From Penicillium oxalicum (Eukaryota > Ascomycota > Eurotiomycetes > Eurotiales > Aspergillaceae), in NCBI RefSeq assembly GCF_001723175.1, contig NC_064651.1, positions 3,162,001 through 3,226,000 on the forward strand: a stretch of 64,000 bases of DNA. Reading direction: 5' to 3'. The position numbers and the translations under genes are program-made. Under the pieces are notes generated by a model. It did not search any database. It was not told the origin of the DNA and saw only the letters and a list, made by a program, of their open reading frames with translations. Of this stretch, positions 26,608-38,075 are shown in pieces (the stretch's first letter is position 1; each line of letters opens with the position of its first letter).

Positions 26608-28004
26608 TCATTTCATCTCTTCCCATTGCACACCGGCCCATTCCTCACGCCAGCCAAGTTGCCCAATCTTCTCTGGTGCGCAGTCCTGTCCACAGACACC
26701 CACGATAATCGTGCCCCACTCCATGCCGGCGTCGCCCTCTCCGAGCCCAACACCCTCACGGCCATCTCCGAGCATAGAGATCGCGTGGGGTACCAATTGG
26801 ACCTCGAACACTCGAGATGCACCGCAATACTCGCAAGGGGGCATACTGCCGCCCCCGACGGTCGTGACATGGCCGGCGCTGTGCTCTGGATGCAACCGCT
26901 TACCGACCTGGTCGTTGTAGGAAGAGAGAAGCGGGGTGCCCCGGTACTCGTAGCGAAGGACCTGCTCGGGATTGTGCGCAAGACGGGTCGAAAATTTCAT
27001 GAATGCCTTATCCATTTCTGACTCGAACGTATCCTTCAGGTCGGCACCGCTTTCGCCACCGGCGCCTTCCTCTTCTTCCATGGGCTCCACGCTGACGTTC
27101 TCGGGGACCGTAGGTGTTGAAGGTCGTGACATGGTCTCGTATTCGGCATCAAGGTAGTACTTTTTGTAGGGTGCCGGGAAGGCAGATTGCGCTGGCCATG
27201 GAGCCTGAGCACCACTTGACTCGGGTGTCTGCTTGGTTGCGAAGCCGGAAGCACTGGTGGAGGCGGGTGAGGATATTCGGACCTTGTCGGCGAATGTTTC
27301 AGCAAGCGCATTTGGAGAGATCGTGGCAGGAGATTGGGCAGCGGGCGTCGCTGGCTTGGGCATCGCAAATGGATTGGCCCCCGCGGCCGCAGAGCTGGAA
27401 CCAGGAGTGACCGAGAATGGATTCGCATTCGCAGATACACTGCTGGTCAACGAGGTCGCACCAAACAGACTGGCTCCCAGGTCCAGCTTGGGTTTTGGCG
27501 GTGCGACAGGCTCCGGGACTGTCTTGGAATGCTCCTGCGGCTGCTTCTTCTCCTGCGGCTGTGGCAGGGGTAGGCCGGGTAGACTGACCTTGCGAGTAGC
27601 CCGGTATGCCCGAATACTGCCCACCTTGCGGTTGCATGGTTTCCGAGGGCATCCAAATATGTACAGGCGGCGCTCGTTGTTGGGGAAGTGATCAGGCAGA
27701 TCACCGTGCAATTCGAGAAGGAGAAGCATCGGGCTATTGCAGACTTTGCAGTTGGCATAGTCGCCGGGGGGTGGAGTATTCTCATCGATCCATGCCTACG
27801 ATAAAGATTCAGTGATGCCGCGTTAGTAAATAAGCTCGCGATCTAAATGGGAGGGGGAGAGAAATAGGTAATTGCGCAACTTACGGGCCAGCCGCCCAAA
27901 TGGCTGATAGTATCTTCTATGACATCCTCGTCGGCGTAACCCAGCAGCACATTGGTCTCGGTGAAATCCTCATCCGCACTCGAGTCACTGTCGTATGGAT
28001 CCAT
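26608..28004 (-). CDS. TSR4: Tsr4 / PDCD2-family 40S ribosome assembly chaperone
   Basis: Cytosolic protein needed for 20S pre-rRNA maturation; in yeast Tsr4 is a dedicated chaperone for ribosomal protein uS5 (Rps2). Exons 27885-28004 and 26608-27795 on the minus strand give about 435 residues. N-terminus MDPYDSDSSADEDFTE, then VLLGYADEDV and HLGGWPAWIDE (across the intron). A Zn-binding cysteine set follows (CKVCNSPM, FGCPRKPCNRK), then a Pro/Ala/Ser-rich linker of about 150 residues. The PDCD2 C-terminal domain has FMKFSTRLAHNPEQVLRY, PCEYCGASRVFEVQLVP and WGTIIVGVC. The gene is divergent from prenylcysteine lyase, with 292 bp between starts. A minus-strand open frame of 77 codons (28037-28270) lies just upstream and could act as an upstream ORF. 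Confidence 0.93.
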
Positions 28005-28296
28005 GTCGAATTGGACAAGATTGCCGGGAGGATCTTTTAAATCGCTGGCGTGAGAGCTACGAAAAGAAAAAAAAAATCCCAGCTGTTCCCCTCACCTGAA
28101 AAATGCGATAAGCGATACGGCAGCGGCCCCACCGCATCGTAATCTGCCATGTGAACCTCCAAGTCGGTCAGGTATCGCAGAATCACCAAGTTTCGAGAGT
28201 CCAACAACTTTGATTCCTCCATATTCTCACCCCAGAACACACTGATTTTGTAAATTTCTGGGCGGTCCATCTGCAGGATTGGGTGCAGCCGTGGAG
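28005..28296. promoter_or_regulatory. Divergent promoter, tsr4 / prenylcysteine lyase
   Basis: 292 bp between start codons. It includes a 10-nt A run on the plus strand near 28067 and the minus-strand open frame 28037-28270. Confidence 0.5.
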
Positions 28297-30033
28297 ATGA
28301 CACCTCTGTACTTTTCTCTGTCTAGAACATGGTTATTCTCCGTTGTGATTGCAAGCCTTCTCCACATATGCCAAGCAATTCAACCCCAGCAACCGCTCAA
28401 CGCCGTCATCGATGCTCCTGCTAAGCGGGTTGCAATTATCGGTAGGCCTCCACCATCTTGACCGAGACCACTCAATATAGAGATACATCAAGGCATAGTG
28501 AGCCTTGCTCACGAAACATACTGAATTATCGTTGTAGGAGCCGGTGCTGGTGGCTCGTTTGCCGCGTATGAGCTTCGAAAGCTCGCCGACGAGACTGGGA
28601 TAGCGCTCAACATCACTGTTTTTGAGCGTGAATCGTACATTGGTGGACGCTCCACCACAGTCAACGTGTTTGACGATGCGAAGCATCCCATTGAGCTGGG
28701 AGCTTCCATCTTTGTCCAGGTAAATCACAATTTGGTCAACGCCACACGGGATCTAGGTCTGTCGATGAACACCGCGAACTACAAACGTCCCCGAGAGGCC
28801 GCAGACTCAATCGGTATCTGGGACGGTAAGCAGTTTGTGTTCACTTTGAAAGACTCGTACAGTTGGTGGAATCTCGGCCGGCTTTTCTGGCGATACGGGC
28901 TGGCGCCTCTGCGAACGCAGAATCTCATGAAGAAGATTGTGGGCAAGTTTCTCCGTCTATACGAAGAACCTTTTTTCCCATTTCGGTCGCTGTCAGAAGC
29001 CACCGCGCTGGTGGAGCTTCTAGAGGCCACTTCAAGTACCGGAGATGAGTTTTTGAGCAAGAATCAAATCTCTTCTCAGTTCGCTCGGGAGATTATCCAA
29101 GCCAGCACCCGAGTCAACTACGGTCAGAATCTGCCATTGATGCACGGCTTGGAGACTATGGTCTGCATGGCGACAGATGGTGCTGTTTCCATTGACGGGG
29201 GAAATTGGCGAATCTTTGACGGCGCGATCAAGGCCGCAAGGGCTGATTGTAAGCTGAACACAACCGTAACGGGGATTACTCGAAATGAAGATGGCACCAC
29301 TCGTGTCATCGCGCGCCAGGCCAATGGCCTTGGCTCTGTGGGATCCGTTGAGGAGATGGACTTTGACGAGCTCATCATTGCCGGACCATTACAGTATTCT
29401 GGCATCTCCATCACTCCACCGCTGGAGCACGTTCCTGATGAGATTCCCTACGTCAATCTGTATGTCACCTTGTTTGCATCACCTCACCGACTTTCTCCCA
29501 AGCGCTTTGGGCTTGTAGGAGAAAATGAGGTTGCGCCGGAAACAATCCTCACCACTCTTCCAGAAGGAGTGGATCTTGGGCAAAACCCGCATGGTGTTGG
29601 TCCCGCTCAATTCTGGAGCATCAGCACTCTCCAAACGGTGGAACATACAAAGATTGTGGATGGAAACGAAGTGACAGAGTTACATTATGTGTACAAAATC
29701 TTCTCACCCGAGCGTCCCACGGCCGAGTTTATTGCAGAAGTGCTCGGTATCGACAACCCAACAAGCACTAGCCTGCCGAACGGTTCCAATGCAAACACTA
29801 CCATTGGTGATCTGCCCAGCTCAGAAATCAGCTGGTTCCATGAGAAATTTTGGAACCCGTACCCTCTTTTGTACCCAAGGGTAACCTTTGAAGAAATCAA
29901 CCTTGCCCCCGGGCTCTGGTATACAAGCGGCATTGAGAGCTTCATCTCTACCATGGAGACCAGTGCTTTGATGGGCCGAAACGTTGCGAGACTGATTGCC
30001 AATTCTTGGAAGGAGCATGCTAGCTCTTCATAA
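28297..30033 (+). CDS. Prenylcysteine lyase (FAD-dependent prenylcysteine oxidase)
   Basis: Flavin thioether oxidase that cleaves farnesyl- or geranylgeranyl-cysteine, released when prenylated proteins are degraded, to free cysteine, an aldehyde and H2O2; it is probably vacuolar/lumenal. Exons 28297-28441 and 28538-30033 give 546 residues. The N-terminus has a hydrophobic signal sequence (TWLFSVVIASLLHICQA). The dinucleotide-binding motif VAIIGAGAGGSFAAYELR spans the intron, with the FAD-associated FERESYIGGRSTTV after it. The prenylcysteine-lyase domain includes ELGASIFVQVNHNLV, FAREIIQASTRVNYGQN, LHYVYKIFSP and the terminal FISTMETSALMGRNVARLI. The start was chosen because the signal peptide follows directly; the earlier frame has no ATG. 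Confidence 0.93.
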
Positions 30034-30730
30034 ATTACAGTCGTTTTATATACTCCTTTAAGGGAGTGCTGGTTTGTTCCTCTTCTACATTATTCAAATT
30101 ATTTTTCCGTGGTCATGATACTACTGGAAATGTAGCTATATACATACCTACCTGCACCTTTTAAGACACCCTTGGACAGAATGGAAGATACCGGGCACTT
30201 CCCCTTGTTAAATCTTTGGTGGTCTACCTTCACTTTTCTTGAAGGCCGTCAGAATAGGTAGGTAGAAAGTCAACCCCTTCCACATCTTGGTCTCCCACCT
30301 TCGTAGTGGAGGGGTCCAGTGCCTATCCGGGTCCACTATACTTAATGGGAGATTAGGTACCTGTGTCTAAAGGAGTTGAATTCTCTATGCTTATGTTGCA
30401 CTTGTCGTGTTTTTGACAGGGAGAGTGAATCTAAAACAATATGTGTATTGCGCCGCAGAAGCGAGATATAAGAGGACAACAGCGAAAAAAAAAATACAAA
30501 CGTCTTGAATTGGGTTTTGTACAGTCACTTTAAAAGACCATGAAACATCTCAAGTGACGAAACAGTACAGTATAAAATGAATGAGAAGAAAAAAAAGTGA
30601 TATATAGCACATAAAGATGGCAACAGTGTGCGAGAAGATAACAAGAAGGAAGAAGAAGATAAAAAAAAGAGGAGGAGAAAAAAAGCTACTGGCAAGGGAA
30701 ATGGCATTGAGCCACTCGAGCCTTTGAGAC
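30034..30730. other. Convergent 3' intergenic region
   Basis: 0.7 kb between prenylcysteine lyase and the Asp f 4-like gene. A small hairpin (ACTCC, 6-nt loop, GGAGT) at about 30053-30068 lies just after the lyase stop. The A-rich right part (30485-30690) is pyrimidine-rich on the minus strand and is probably the 3' UTR of the Asp f 4-like gene. No gene is seen. Confidence 0.5.
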
Positions 30731-31747
30731 CTAGTCACAATAGTCCAGGGTAACAGCCAGACGAACAGGACCAGCCAAAAGGTTGCCACCGATGCCACCC
30801 TCATCAGCGAGGACGGCAGTGTAAGCGTTGGCGACGACTTTGGCATTCTTGGAAATGGTAGAGCAAGTGCCGTCCTCAAGAACACTGCAAATCTTCATTC
30901 CTTGGATCTCCAGACCCGCATTCTGCGCTTGAATGATGGAAACATCGAACCCAGACCAGCCCGAGTTGATGGTGGAATCGAAATCGAATTCACCCCATGT
31001 AGCCGCATAGCTGCCCCAAGTATTCAAGGGAATGGAGCCCTTGGCCGCTGCAAAGCCACCCTGGGTGTTGGAGTCGAACGCGTAGTACTTGATGCCACCA
31101 GCTGGGAGAGTGAAGTTGTGGCAAGCCTTGCCATACCAACCATCCATCTTGCCGTCGGGTCCGATCTTGTTCCAGATCACAACCTCCAAGTCGTCGGCCT
31201 TGGATCCTTGGAATTGAATCACGTGCTTGTAGCGTTTCGCTTCAGATCCGGACACTTCAATGATATTGCTGCCGTAGGGGCTGCCGACATTGCCGACGTA
31301 CGTATCGCCCGAGCCCGAATAACTGTTGCTTGGAGCACCAAAACCGTCAGTGCAGTACTTGTCGTTAGACGGGAGCGCGGTCCATTCGGTATGAGCAGCA
31401 GCCACAGTTGTCGAAGCAACCTCGACTGTAGAGGTTGACCAAGCAACGGCCGAAGCTGAGGATGAGCTCGAAGTGGGAATAGGATCGGCGCTTGCGATCG
31501 AGGTTGTCGTCAATGTAGTCAAAGTCGACAGAGGGACTGCCACGCGAATCACGTTTGCGATTGGTTCCAGCTCAGTCGAAGTTGGCACTGGTATCGGGCA
31601 GTCGTAGACTGTATTGGTGGTGGTGAGAGTGACCGTACTGGCAGCATTCTGGCGACGAAGGTGGCCTTCATGACGGTCTTTGTGGCCATGGCGCGCAGCG
31701 ACGCTGGTGGTCCACACAGCCACCAAGACCAATGAGTCAAGACGCAT
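30731..31747 (-). CDS. Secreted Asp f 4-like protein
   Basis: Single-exon, 338-residue secreted protein of the Asp f 4 allergen family; the molecular function is unknown. An N-terminal signal peptide (MRLDSLVLVAVWTTSVAA) is followed by a His/Arg-rich stretch (RHGHKDRHEGHLRR, possible Kex2 site) and about 100 residues rich in Ser, Thr and Ala, likely O-glycosylated. The conserved C-terminal domain starts at YCTDGFGAPSNSYSGSG. It contains GSNIIEVSGSEAKRYKHV, VVIWNKIGPDGKMDGWYG, YYAFDSNTQGGFAAAKG, TWGEFDFDSTINSGWSG and the end LAVTLDYCD. Paired cysteines in the domain fit disulfides. Its upstream region (31748 onward) has a TC-rich core-promoter-like stretch. Confidence 0.9.
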   Translation of the reverse strand: MRLDSLVLVAVWTTSVAARHGHKDRHEGHLRRQNAASTVTLTTTNTVYDCPIPVPTSTELEPIANVIRVAVPLSTLTTLTTTSIASADPIPTSSSSSASAVAWSTSTVEVASTTVAAAHTEWTALPSNDKYCTDGFGAPSNSYSGSGDTYVGNVGSPYGSNIIEVSGSEAKRYKHVIQFQGSKADDLEVVIWNKIGPDGKMDGWYGKACHNFTLPAGGIKYYAFDSNTQGGFAAAKGSIPLNTWGSYAATWGEFDFDSTINSGWSGFDVSIIQAQNAGLEIQGMKICSVLEDGTCSTISKNAKVVANAYTAVLADEGGIGGNLLAGPVRLAVTLDYCD

Positions 31748-34082
31748 GATTGCTAGAGATTATCGTAAAATAGTCGTGATTTGTTCCTGGCAGGAGCAAC
31801 AGATGTGTATACACTCCACGACGGGATATTTGGACACCGTGGGTAATATCGAGTTGGTGTTTGAATAAAGAGCGACCTCGTACTTAAGGAGTGACACAGC
31901 GAAACGACGCTGGAAGTAGACGTAAAAAGAAGCAAGAAAGGAATGAGTACTGGACCCTGTCGATGCCAACACAAACCAAACCAAAGAGGAGAGAAATCTA
32001 GAAAGAAGAGAGCCGAGACAGAGGAGGAATCAGGGATGTAGTTATCAGCTTGAACCCGACTAGGGGACTCCGGTCATTTCCTTGCCCATTCGATTCAGCG
32101 CTTTTTCCAGCCCGCAGCATGTAGAACGGCCTAAGCTTGGGGGGTTTTGGTAAAAGCCTCTTCATTCGAACGGACATTTCCCAATTAGCCCTAATATCGA
32201 CCTCGTTCTCGATCGTCGTATGGGGCGGCGGGTTGTGGGCTGCGGACTGGTCGAGGCGGGTTGGCTCATGCTGGCGCTTCCACAAACCAGCACCTCCGAT
32301 GCAGGCGCTAACGATCTTAGTTGGACTTTGGTCATTTTGATATGCATATCGGTGTTGATGGTTGGCAGGTTCAAAATGGAGAAGAGCTGCCCCCTCCCTC
32401 TCCCCACCAAGTTGTCTCAGTATGGTGGATGCGGCCCGCCCGGAAGACGACACGGCGAACGTCCCTCACTGGACCCTGACAACTTTGATTTCAGCCTCCA
32501 AAGCCAGAAACCATCTTCGTGACTATCATTGCACTTCTGATAATGGGAATTGCTGAATGGCAACGAAGAGACAGTTTCTGCGAGACGGCACACAAATCGT
32601 GCCCGTAGTCACATCTCGTTGGAAAAGGGGTCTTCTTCTCCCGAACGACCGTACTAAAGGGACTAATGCACTTGGCATGTCACTCTGGAAATTTAGTGCC
32701 ATGCATGGCCCCAAATCGTCTCGACGGCCCCCTTCTCAGGACTCCCATCCAAAGATTCCACGCACCAGTGTTGTTAGTCTGGTAGCTCTGATACATTGGC
32801 GTGACCCGGTCGGGCGCGTACGCCGAAGGAAAATGGGCTCGGCGCATAGACTAGGCAGGGGGTTGACTGCAACTACTGGAGCACTCAAGGAACGAAGGGC
32901 GCTAAAGTAAATGAGAAGTAAATTTAGTTTCGTCCGCATGAGTCTGTCCTTCGCCTCTACTTGCTCCGGGAACATGCTCAGCGCCCACTTTTCGGTTGTT
33001 CCTGAGTCAGGGCTCGTCTTGTTCAGCCGGCGGAGGATGATGTGTCCAGGTCGCGAGGTTGGAGTTGCTCTCATGCCAGTCTCGATTGGCCTGAAAGGTC
33101 AAGGGACTTGACACAGAAGAAGAACTGATCTTCGACCGATGTACGCGGGTACTGGATGCCGCCAACGCGGAGGCCACGATGAGAGAGGCTCTTTTTTTTT
33201 TTTCGCATGGGCCATCTTATGGTCGACGCGGGAAACAATGCAACGGATAATAGCTTCTGCCCAGAGGTTCGAGGGTAAGATGCAGCTCGAATAAAACCGA
33301 AACGCATCCTTTGCCAGCCTGATAGACCCGGGAGAACAAGCGAAGACATTCTCGGGTCGAGCCATCGGGTACTCGCATTGGAGAGCTGCGACTCATCCTC
33401 CACCTGCTATCTGGCGCCATCCTCAATGGGGCCGTAGCTAGTGCAGTCTCACTGACGACTCATAACGAGGGCTCATTGACAAGGATTTGTTGCATTTGAC
33501 CTCGCAACAGGGTCGACTGTGAATCGGTCAACTAGCGACTAAAATTAAAGTATCGTTGGCTTTCGGCACCACGCATGAGGACAGCAGCTTTAGGGACGAT
33601 GTTAGCTCCCTGTAAATATTCATACACCGGGACTGAGCCTACGTTACCGAGCTCCACAGGGAAACAGCAGTGCCGTGACGAACACTCAGTGGGTTATTCA
33701 ATCGTAGGGCAGTACAAGCGCCCGTGTAGCTCTGCAGTGTGTCTGTGGAAAGGCCGAGAACAGTTCCACGTTGAACCTCTGTTCTAACATTCCAGTCTCG
33801 TGACTGATCTCCAACCAATTTTCCGCCTGGTGCTGAGATTGATTACACCCTTCTACCAAAACTTACTCGAAGACTACAGTATATTGTGGCTTGAGTGTTC
33901 GAGTTTAGAGGTTGGTGATTTCTATAACCAATCTCGAGTCCATACAATTCTGGGAATTACTTTTGTTAACGGGTGGCTTCGGTCAAAGATGTAAATAGAA
34001 ATAGATGTGGCTTCATATTAGCCCAAGTCGATGATGTGTACATGAATACCGTCATATTGATGATACATAGACTCTCACAGTT
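31748..34082. other. 2.3 kb intergenic region, no gene seen
   Basis: Between the start of the Asp f 4-like gene and the stop of grc3. The left 250 bp are its promoter (TC-rich on the minus strand around 31915-31950). Open frames such as 32557-32910 (+) and 32736-33074 (-) are antisense pairs without motifs. A 13-nt T run lies near 33190. Confidence 0.5.
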
Positions 34083-36723
34083 TCACCACTCTGTCTCACT
34101 TTCACTGGCCGGGTAAGCCTTCTTCCTCAGTTTCCAGAGCGACCTTTCACGTTGAGCTGCAGCTTCACGATGGCGGCGGCTGTTGTCTTCCACGACCGTC
34201 ATCCACGGCACATTGCTAGCGCGCCGAACTCGCTTGTGGAGGACGTCCAATATCTTTGGATGCTTGTCCGAATCGGTCTCATCGGCCCGGAATTCCTTCT
34301 GGTAGCGTCGCTCGGCAGCCCGAGCCGCATAGTACTCTTCGCTGACAGCCCAGTTGGGGTTGTCAATTTGACCACGAACCAGGACCAGCTGATGGCCCTG
34401 CTCAAATGCGTCTTGCAGTCTCGAAGGAGGGATTGGCGTCGAAAGTTCCAATTGACGTGACGGGACATTGACGGATCGAATCAAAGCCAGACCCAGACAA
34501 TTGGATGCGCTCGGACGGAGAGGCACGGATGTTCCAGCCCCCGTGTAAAGGTAAGGTAAGTCGTCCTCGGGGCTTCTGATAATGCCGTCGGTCGAATTAT
34601 CCTTCAGGGAGCGAGATGCATGGTCTGAGTTATCTTGCATGTCAATGCCATTGGCCATATCGAGGTCTTCCTCCGCATACTCATCTTCCACGAGACGAGA
34701 CTCTTGGGTCTGACAAGCAGAGCCCTCAATAGCCTTTCTTGACTCTACCGCAACAACTCCGACGACGGCCCCCTCCAAAACCTCCCGGAGCATTGCTGGT
34801 TCAATATGAGCCCCTAGGACCATGACGCCAAGGATACCTTGCTTCTCGCCAGCATAATTCACGATGATAGGCCGTGTGCGGGAGAGAGGCGTCCCTTGCC
34901 AGAGTGGGTTGGAAAGACCTCTTGGGTGTGACAAATGGAAGTAGGACTGTATTTGCATCGCGCGTAATTGAGCACTTGATCGGCTTACAAAGTCCGTAGG
35001 CTGAGATGGCAGGATAGTCAAAGGGACTCGAGCCTCGTTGGCTGCAACACTCAAGGGTTCGACCACCTCCGCAGGACCCTTTTCACTCATGTAGACAACA
35101 TCAGATAGTCCGAGGGATCTGATCAGCCAAGTGGCAACTTCTAGCCCTTGACCAAAAATCCAGCCCGGATAGTTGACAATCAACGGGCATTGAGGATACT
35201 CTGTGAGCAATGACCGATACCTTTCCATTAAATCCATCACTGCCAGAGCATAATGGTCAGGGTCTTCTTTGGGCGAGGTGGCACCGATATAATGAGCTCG
35301 CAGGACCTCCCCATCGCGAGAATCGTCTAACGAGGGATGTGTAAAAGGAGGGCCGAAAAATGGCGTGCGCAGATGAGCGAGATACACTTGGCCCATAGTT
35401 GCGAATTCGGGCTGGCCGGGATCCAAGTCAAGGAATGCACAGCCATCGGAGTTGATAAACCCGTTCTCGACCTCTGGGGCAGGACTCAAGACGTGGTTAA
35501 GCAAGTAGCGGCTAAAAGTGGATTTCCCTGATGCTTTTGGACCGCATACCAGGACGCGCAACTGCCCTTGTTTGTGCGAAAGCGCTTTCATCGAGGCACT
35601 CCACTTCTTATCCAAATGCAGGGGACGTAGGTGTCGCTTGAAGGAGTCGTCTGCGGAGGTGTAAAGCTGTCGGGATGTCAGATATCAAACCCTTTGGAAA
35701 CGGTGGCAGAATCTCGTCCACGTACCACTGAGAATGTCCTTCGCGAACCCGCAGAGGTACCTTTCAAGGTGAGTTTGTCTGCTGCCGTACTTTTCCCATT
35801 CCAAATTCTCTGGTAAAGTGGTGAAAGGTTTTGTAAGCGAGCAAGTCCGCTTTTGCAGGACTTGATTTCGACCTCTGCCTCGCCATGTACGCCGGTAACA
35901 CATTTGATGACAGGCAAGGAGTGGGTTGAGGGGGCATACACTCGATATGCTCGAGAACAAGGATGTAATTTGGCGCCCATGAGGCTCACCAGTCCCCTCT
36001 TCACCCAAAGATCGTATTGACCTACCAGCGCCAGGTTCTGATAGTAAGGTCAGCGGGACGAACCCCGTAAGGGAGGCATTGCTCGGCTTACCATCTTTTC
36101 TTTGATCCGAACGCATATGGTATTGTTGTCAGCGTAGACAACGCTGCCATTATTAAGCCGAGCTTTGGAAAGAGGGAAATTTTGAAGCTCCTCTGGTGTT
36201 TCTGTGGGAGACTCGAACCCATCCGCATCTCCAATAACGGAGGTGACCCCATCTTCAGCTATTCCCTCACTATCCTCGAGGTGATCTTGGCCATCTTCCC
36301 CATACTCTTCCTGGAGCTGTGCCTCGTGCCTCTCGACTGCCACGGGAGATTGAGATCGGACTTGTTTGTGGGGTTGTGACCTCTTTTGACGGCCATCTTT
36401 TGTTGGCACGCTCGAGGGGGCCTCCCGCTTCGTCGACGACCTTGTTCGACGGCCTTTTGTTTCCTCCACGTCGACAGCGGCCTCTCGCTCATCATCTGAT
36501 ATTTTGGGTCTTTTCGCTGGTGGCCCGACTGGAATTTCAACAACCACCTGGGTCTTGGGAACGGGCGCCGCTTGCGCCTGTTGCTGCCGAGCTTTGCGCG
36601 CCGCAATGGCGCTCATGGCGCTGACAGGTGCTAGTAGCAAGGCATTAGACACATAATGAATGAGCCCTAGAGATTTGATGGGGATTTACCGGCAGCCTGT
36701 TGCTTCTCTGCTTTTCGTTTCAT
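34083..36723 (-). CDS. GRC3: Grc3 polynucleotide 5'-hydroxyl kinase
   Basis: Nucleolar/nuclear RNA 5'-kinase of the Clp1/Grc3 family. With Las1 it processes the ITS2 spacer of pre-rRNA, and it is linked to RNA polymerase I termination. Exons on the minus strand: 36690-36723, 36092-36630, 35726-36037 and 34083-35666, giving 822 residues. The first exon encodes only MKRKAEKQQAA. Residues about 12-170 are basic/acidic low complexity. Then come NTICVRIKEKMNLALVGQYD, the Walker A GPKASGKST (about 337-345), LDLDPGQPEF, NYPGWIFGQG (lid region), and a C-terminal domain ending ASESETEW. All four junctions restore frame with standard GT-AG introns. It is divergent from RPA34. Confidence 0.95.
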
Positions 36724-37032
36724 AATATTGTTGTGAGAATTGCTTTGAAAGCTAATTTTCGCAACGAAGCGCGGCGATAAAGCGCAGTGATGCAGCCGAT
36801 AAGCAGAAAAGTTGCCGAGTGGCCCGTGCGCCCGCGGAGCAGAAAAAAAAGATCGGCCAAATTGTCCAACGCGGCGCTCGACGACGGTTCAGCAGACAAC
36901 TTTGCCAATATTGCTTCCCACTTGAGCTGACGAGACTTTTCAGAAAATCTGGGACAACTGGATTCCTAGATCATCTGCGCCAGGCCACGGCTATCTTTGG
37001 AACTCATTGAGCGCAACAGGAAGTGCCTCGAT
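36724..37032. promoter_or_regulatory. Head-to-head promoter of grc3 and RPA34
   Basis: 309 bp between the two ATGs. Contains an 8-nt A run near 36842 and CG-rich sequence. Both genes serve rRNA synthesis and processing, so a common control element is plausible, but I could not identify one by eye. Confidence 0.55.
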
Positions 37033-38075
37033 ATGGCGCCTGCCTCGTCTACCTCGAGCGACAGCAGCTCGAGCCGGTCGACCTCCCCCGAGCCGGGCCA
37101 CAAACAAACCCCGGCCGTTAAAGCAGCGAACAAAGTCAAGGATGTGATTGAAGCAGAGTCGTCGGAATCTTCCGAATCATCGGATTCCTCCGACTCAGAC
37201 TCTGGCTCTGGCGCTAGTTCAGATTCAGAAAGCAATTCTGGCAGCTCAAGCGAAATGGACACGGGAGATGATGCGACAGGAGATTCTACGCCCGCAAAGA
37301 AGTGAGAAAATTCACCTCCAATCCTGGGTTATCATGCCTCTTTCACGCACGAAGCTGACGGTCCTGCCTAGGATTCACATTCCCGGACCAAACCAGCCCT
37401 ACAAACCCCCGTCCGGCTTCAAGTCCGCTAAGAAGCAAGCACCTCCATCATCAGGCGCATCCGCGATTCTCTCCAATTTGCGGGGCAAGCAGGTCTATCA
37501 CATTACCGCACCATCATCCATCCCGCTCTCTAAGGTGAAGGAGATTACAATGTCCAAGGTCTTGAAGGGCGAGCGAGCCGATGATGACGCATGACGGCAA
37601 ACAATACGGGATTCCAGCGGATTCAATCAATGAGAATGATCCTGAGGGTAAAACCTTGCTTGTATACGATGAAGCCAGTCAGACCTACCAACACAAGGCG
37701 GATCATATCCAAAGCTTCCACGTGCAGGAGTTGATAGGCTTACCGAAGGAAGCCGTCGAATCAAACGAGGCGGCGATTGAGACACTGCGCCATTATGTGA
37801 AGCCACCACGTCCGCAGCCCAAGGGCATGAAGATGCGTTTCCGTCCCGTCGGAAGTCTCCCCAGTGCCCCGGAAACTCTCGGAGCTAGCTCAGAATCCGA
37901 ATCTGAAGAGCCGCGTCCACAGATCTCCTCTGACAAAAAGGAGAAAGAGCGCAAGCGAAAGCACCACCATACTGAGGCAGATGCCTCTCAGGCTATCGCC
38001 GAGCCTCGGAAAAAGTCAAAGAAGTCCCAAAAAGATCGCGAAGAGAAGAAGCGGAAGAAATCTGAAAAAGCATAA
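37033..38075 (+). CDS. RPA34: RNA polymerase I subunit RPA34 (A34.5), with apparent +1 frameshift
   Basis: Non-essential subunit that pairs with A49 in a TFIIF-like module of RNA polymerase I in the nucleolus. Exons 37033-37301 and 37372-38075. The N-terminal 90 residues are Ser/Asp/Glu-rich (SSESSESSDSSDSDS). The conserved dimerisation domain starts at IHIPGPNQPYKPPSGF and includes QVYHITAPSSIPLSKVKEI. After VLKGER the conserved frame moves by one base within 37571-37582 to MTHDGKQYGIPAD. It then runs through HHTEADASQ to a Lys-rich tail (KKSKKSQKDREEKKRKKSEK), typical of the family. The exon sum is one base over a multiple of three, as a single insertion predicts; the corrected length is about 323 residues. 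The missing base change is more likely sequence error than inactivation, because both halves are well conserved. Confidence 0.88.

Noticed and set aside
32557..32910. 117-codon plus-strand frame between the Asp f 4-like gene and grc3
   Set aside because: No motif, no splice partners, and an overlapping antisense frame of similar length.
33258..33275. B-box-like GGTTCGAGGGT considered as a tRNA T-arm
   Set aside because: It lacks the NNCC end, a matching A box and an acceptor stem.
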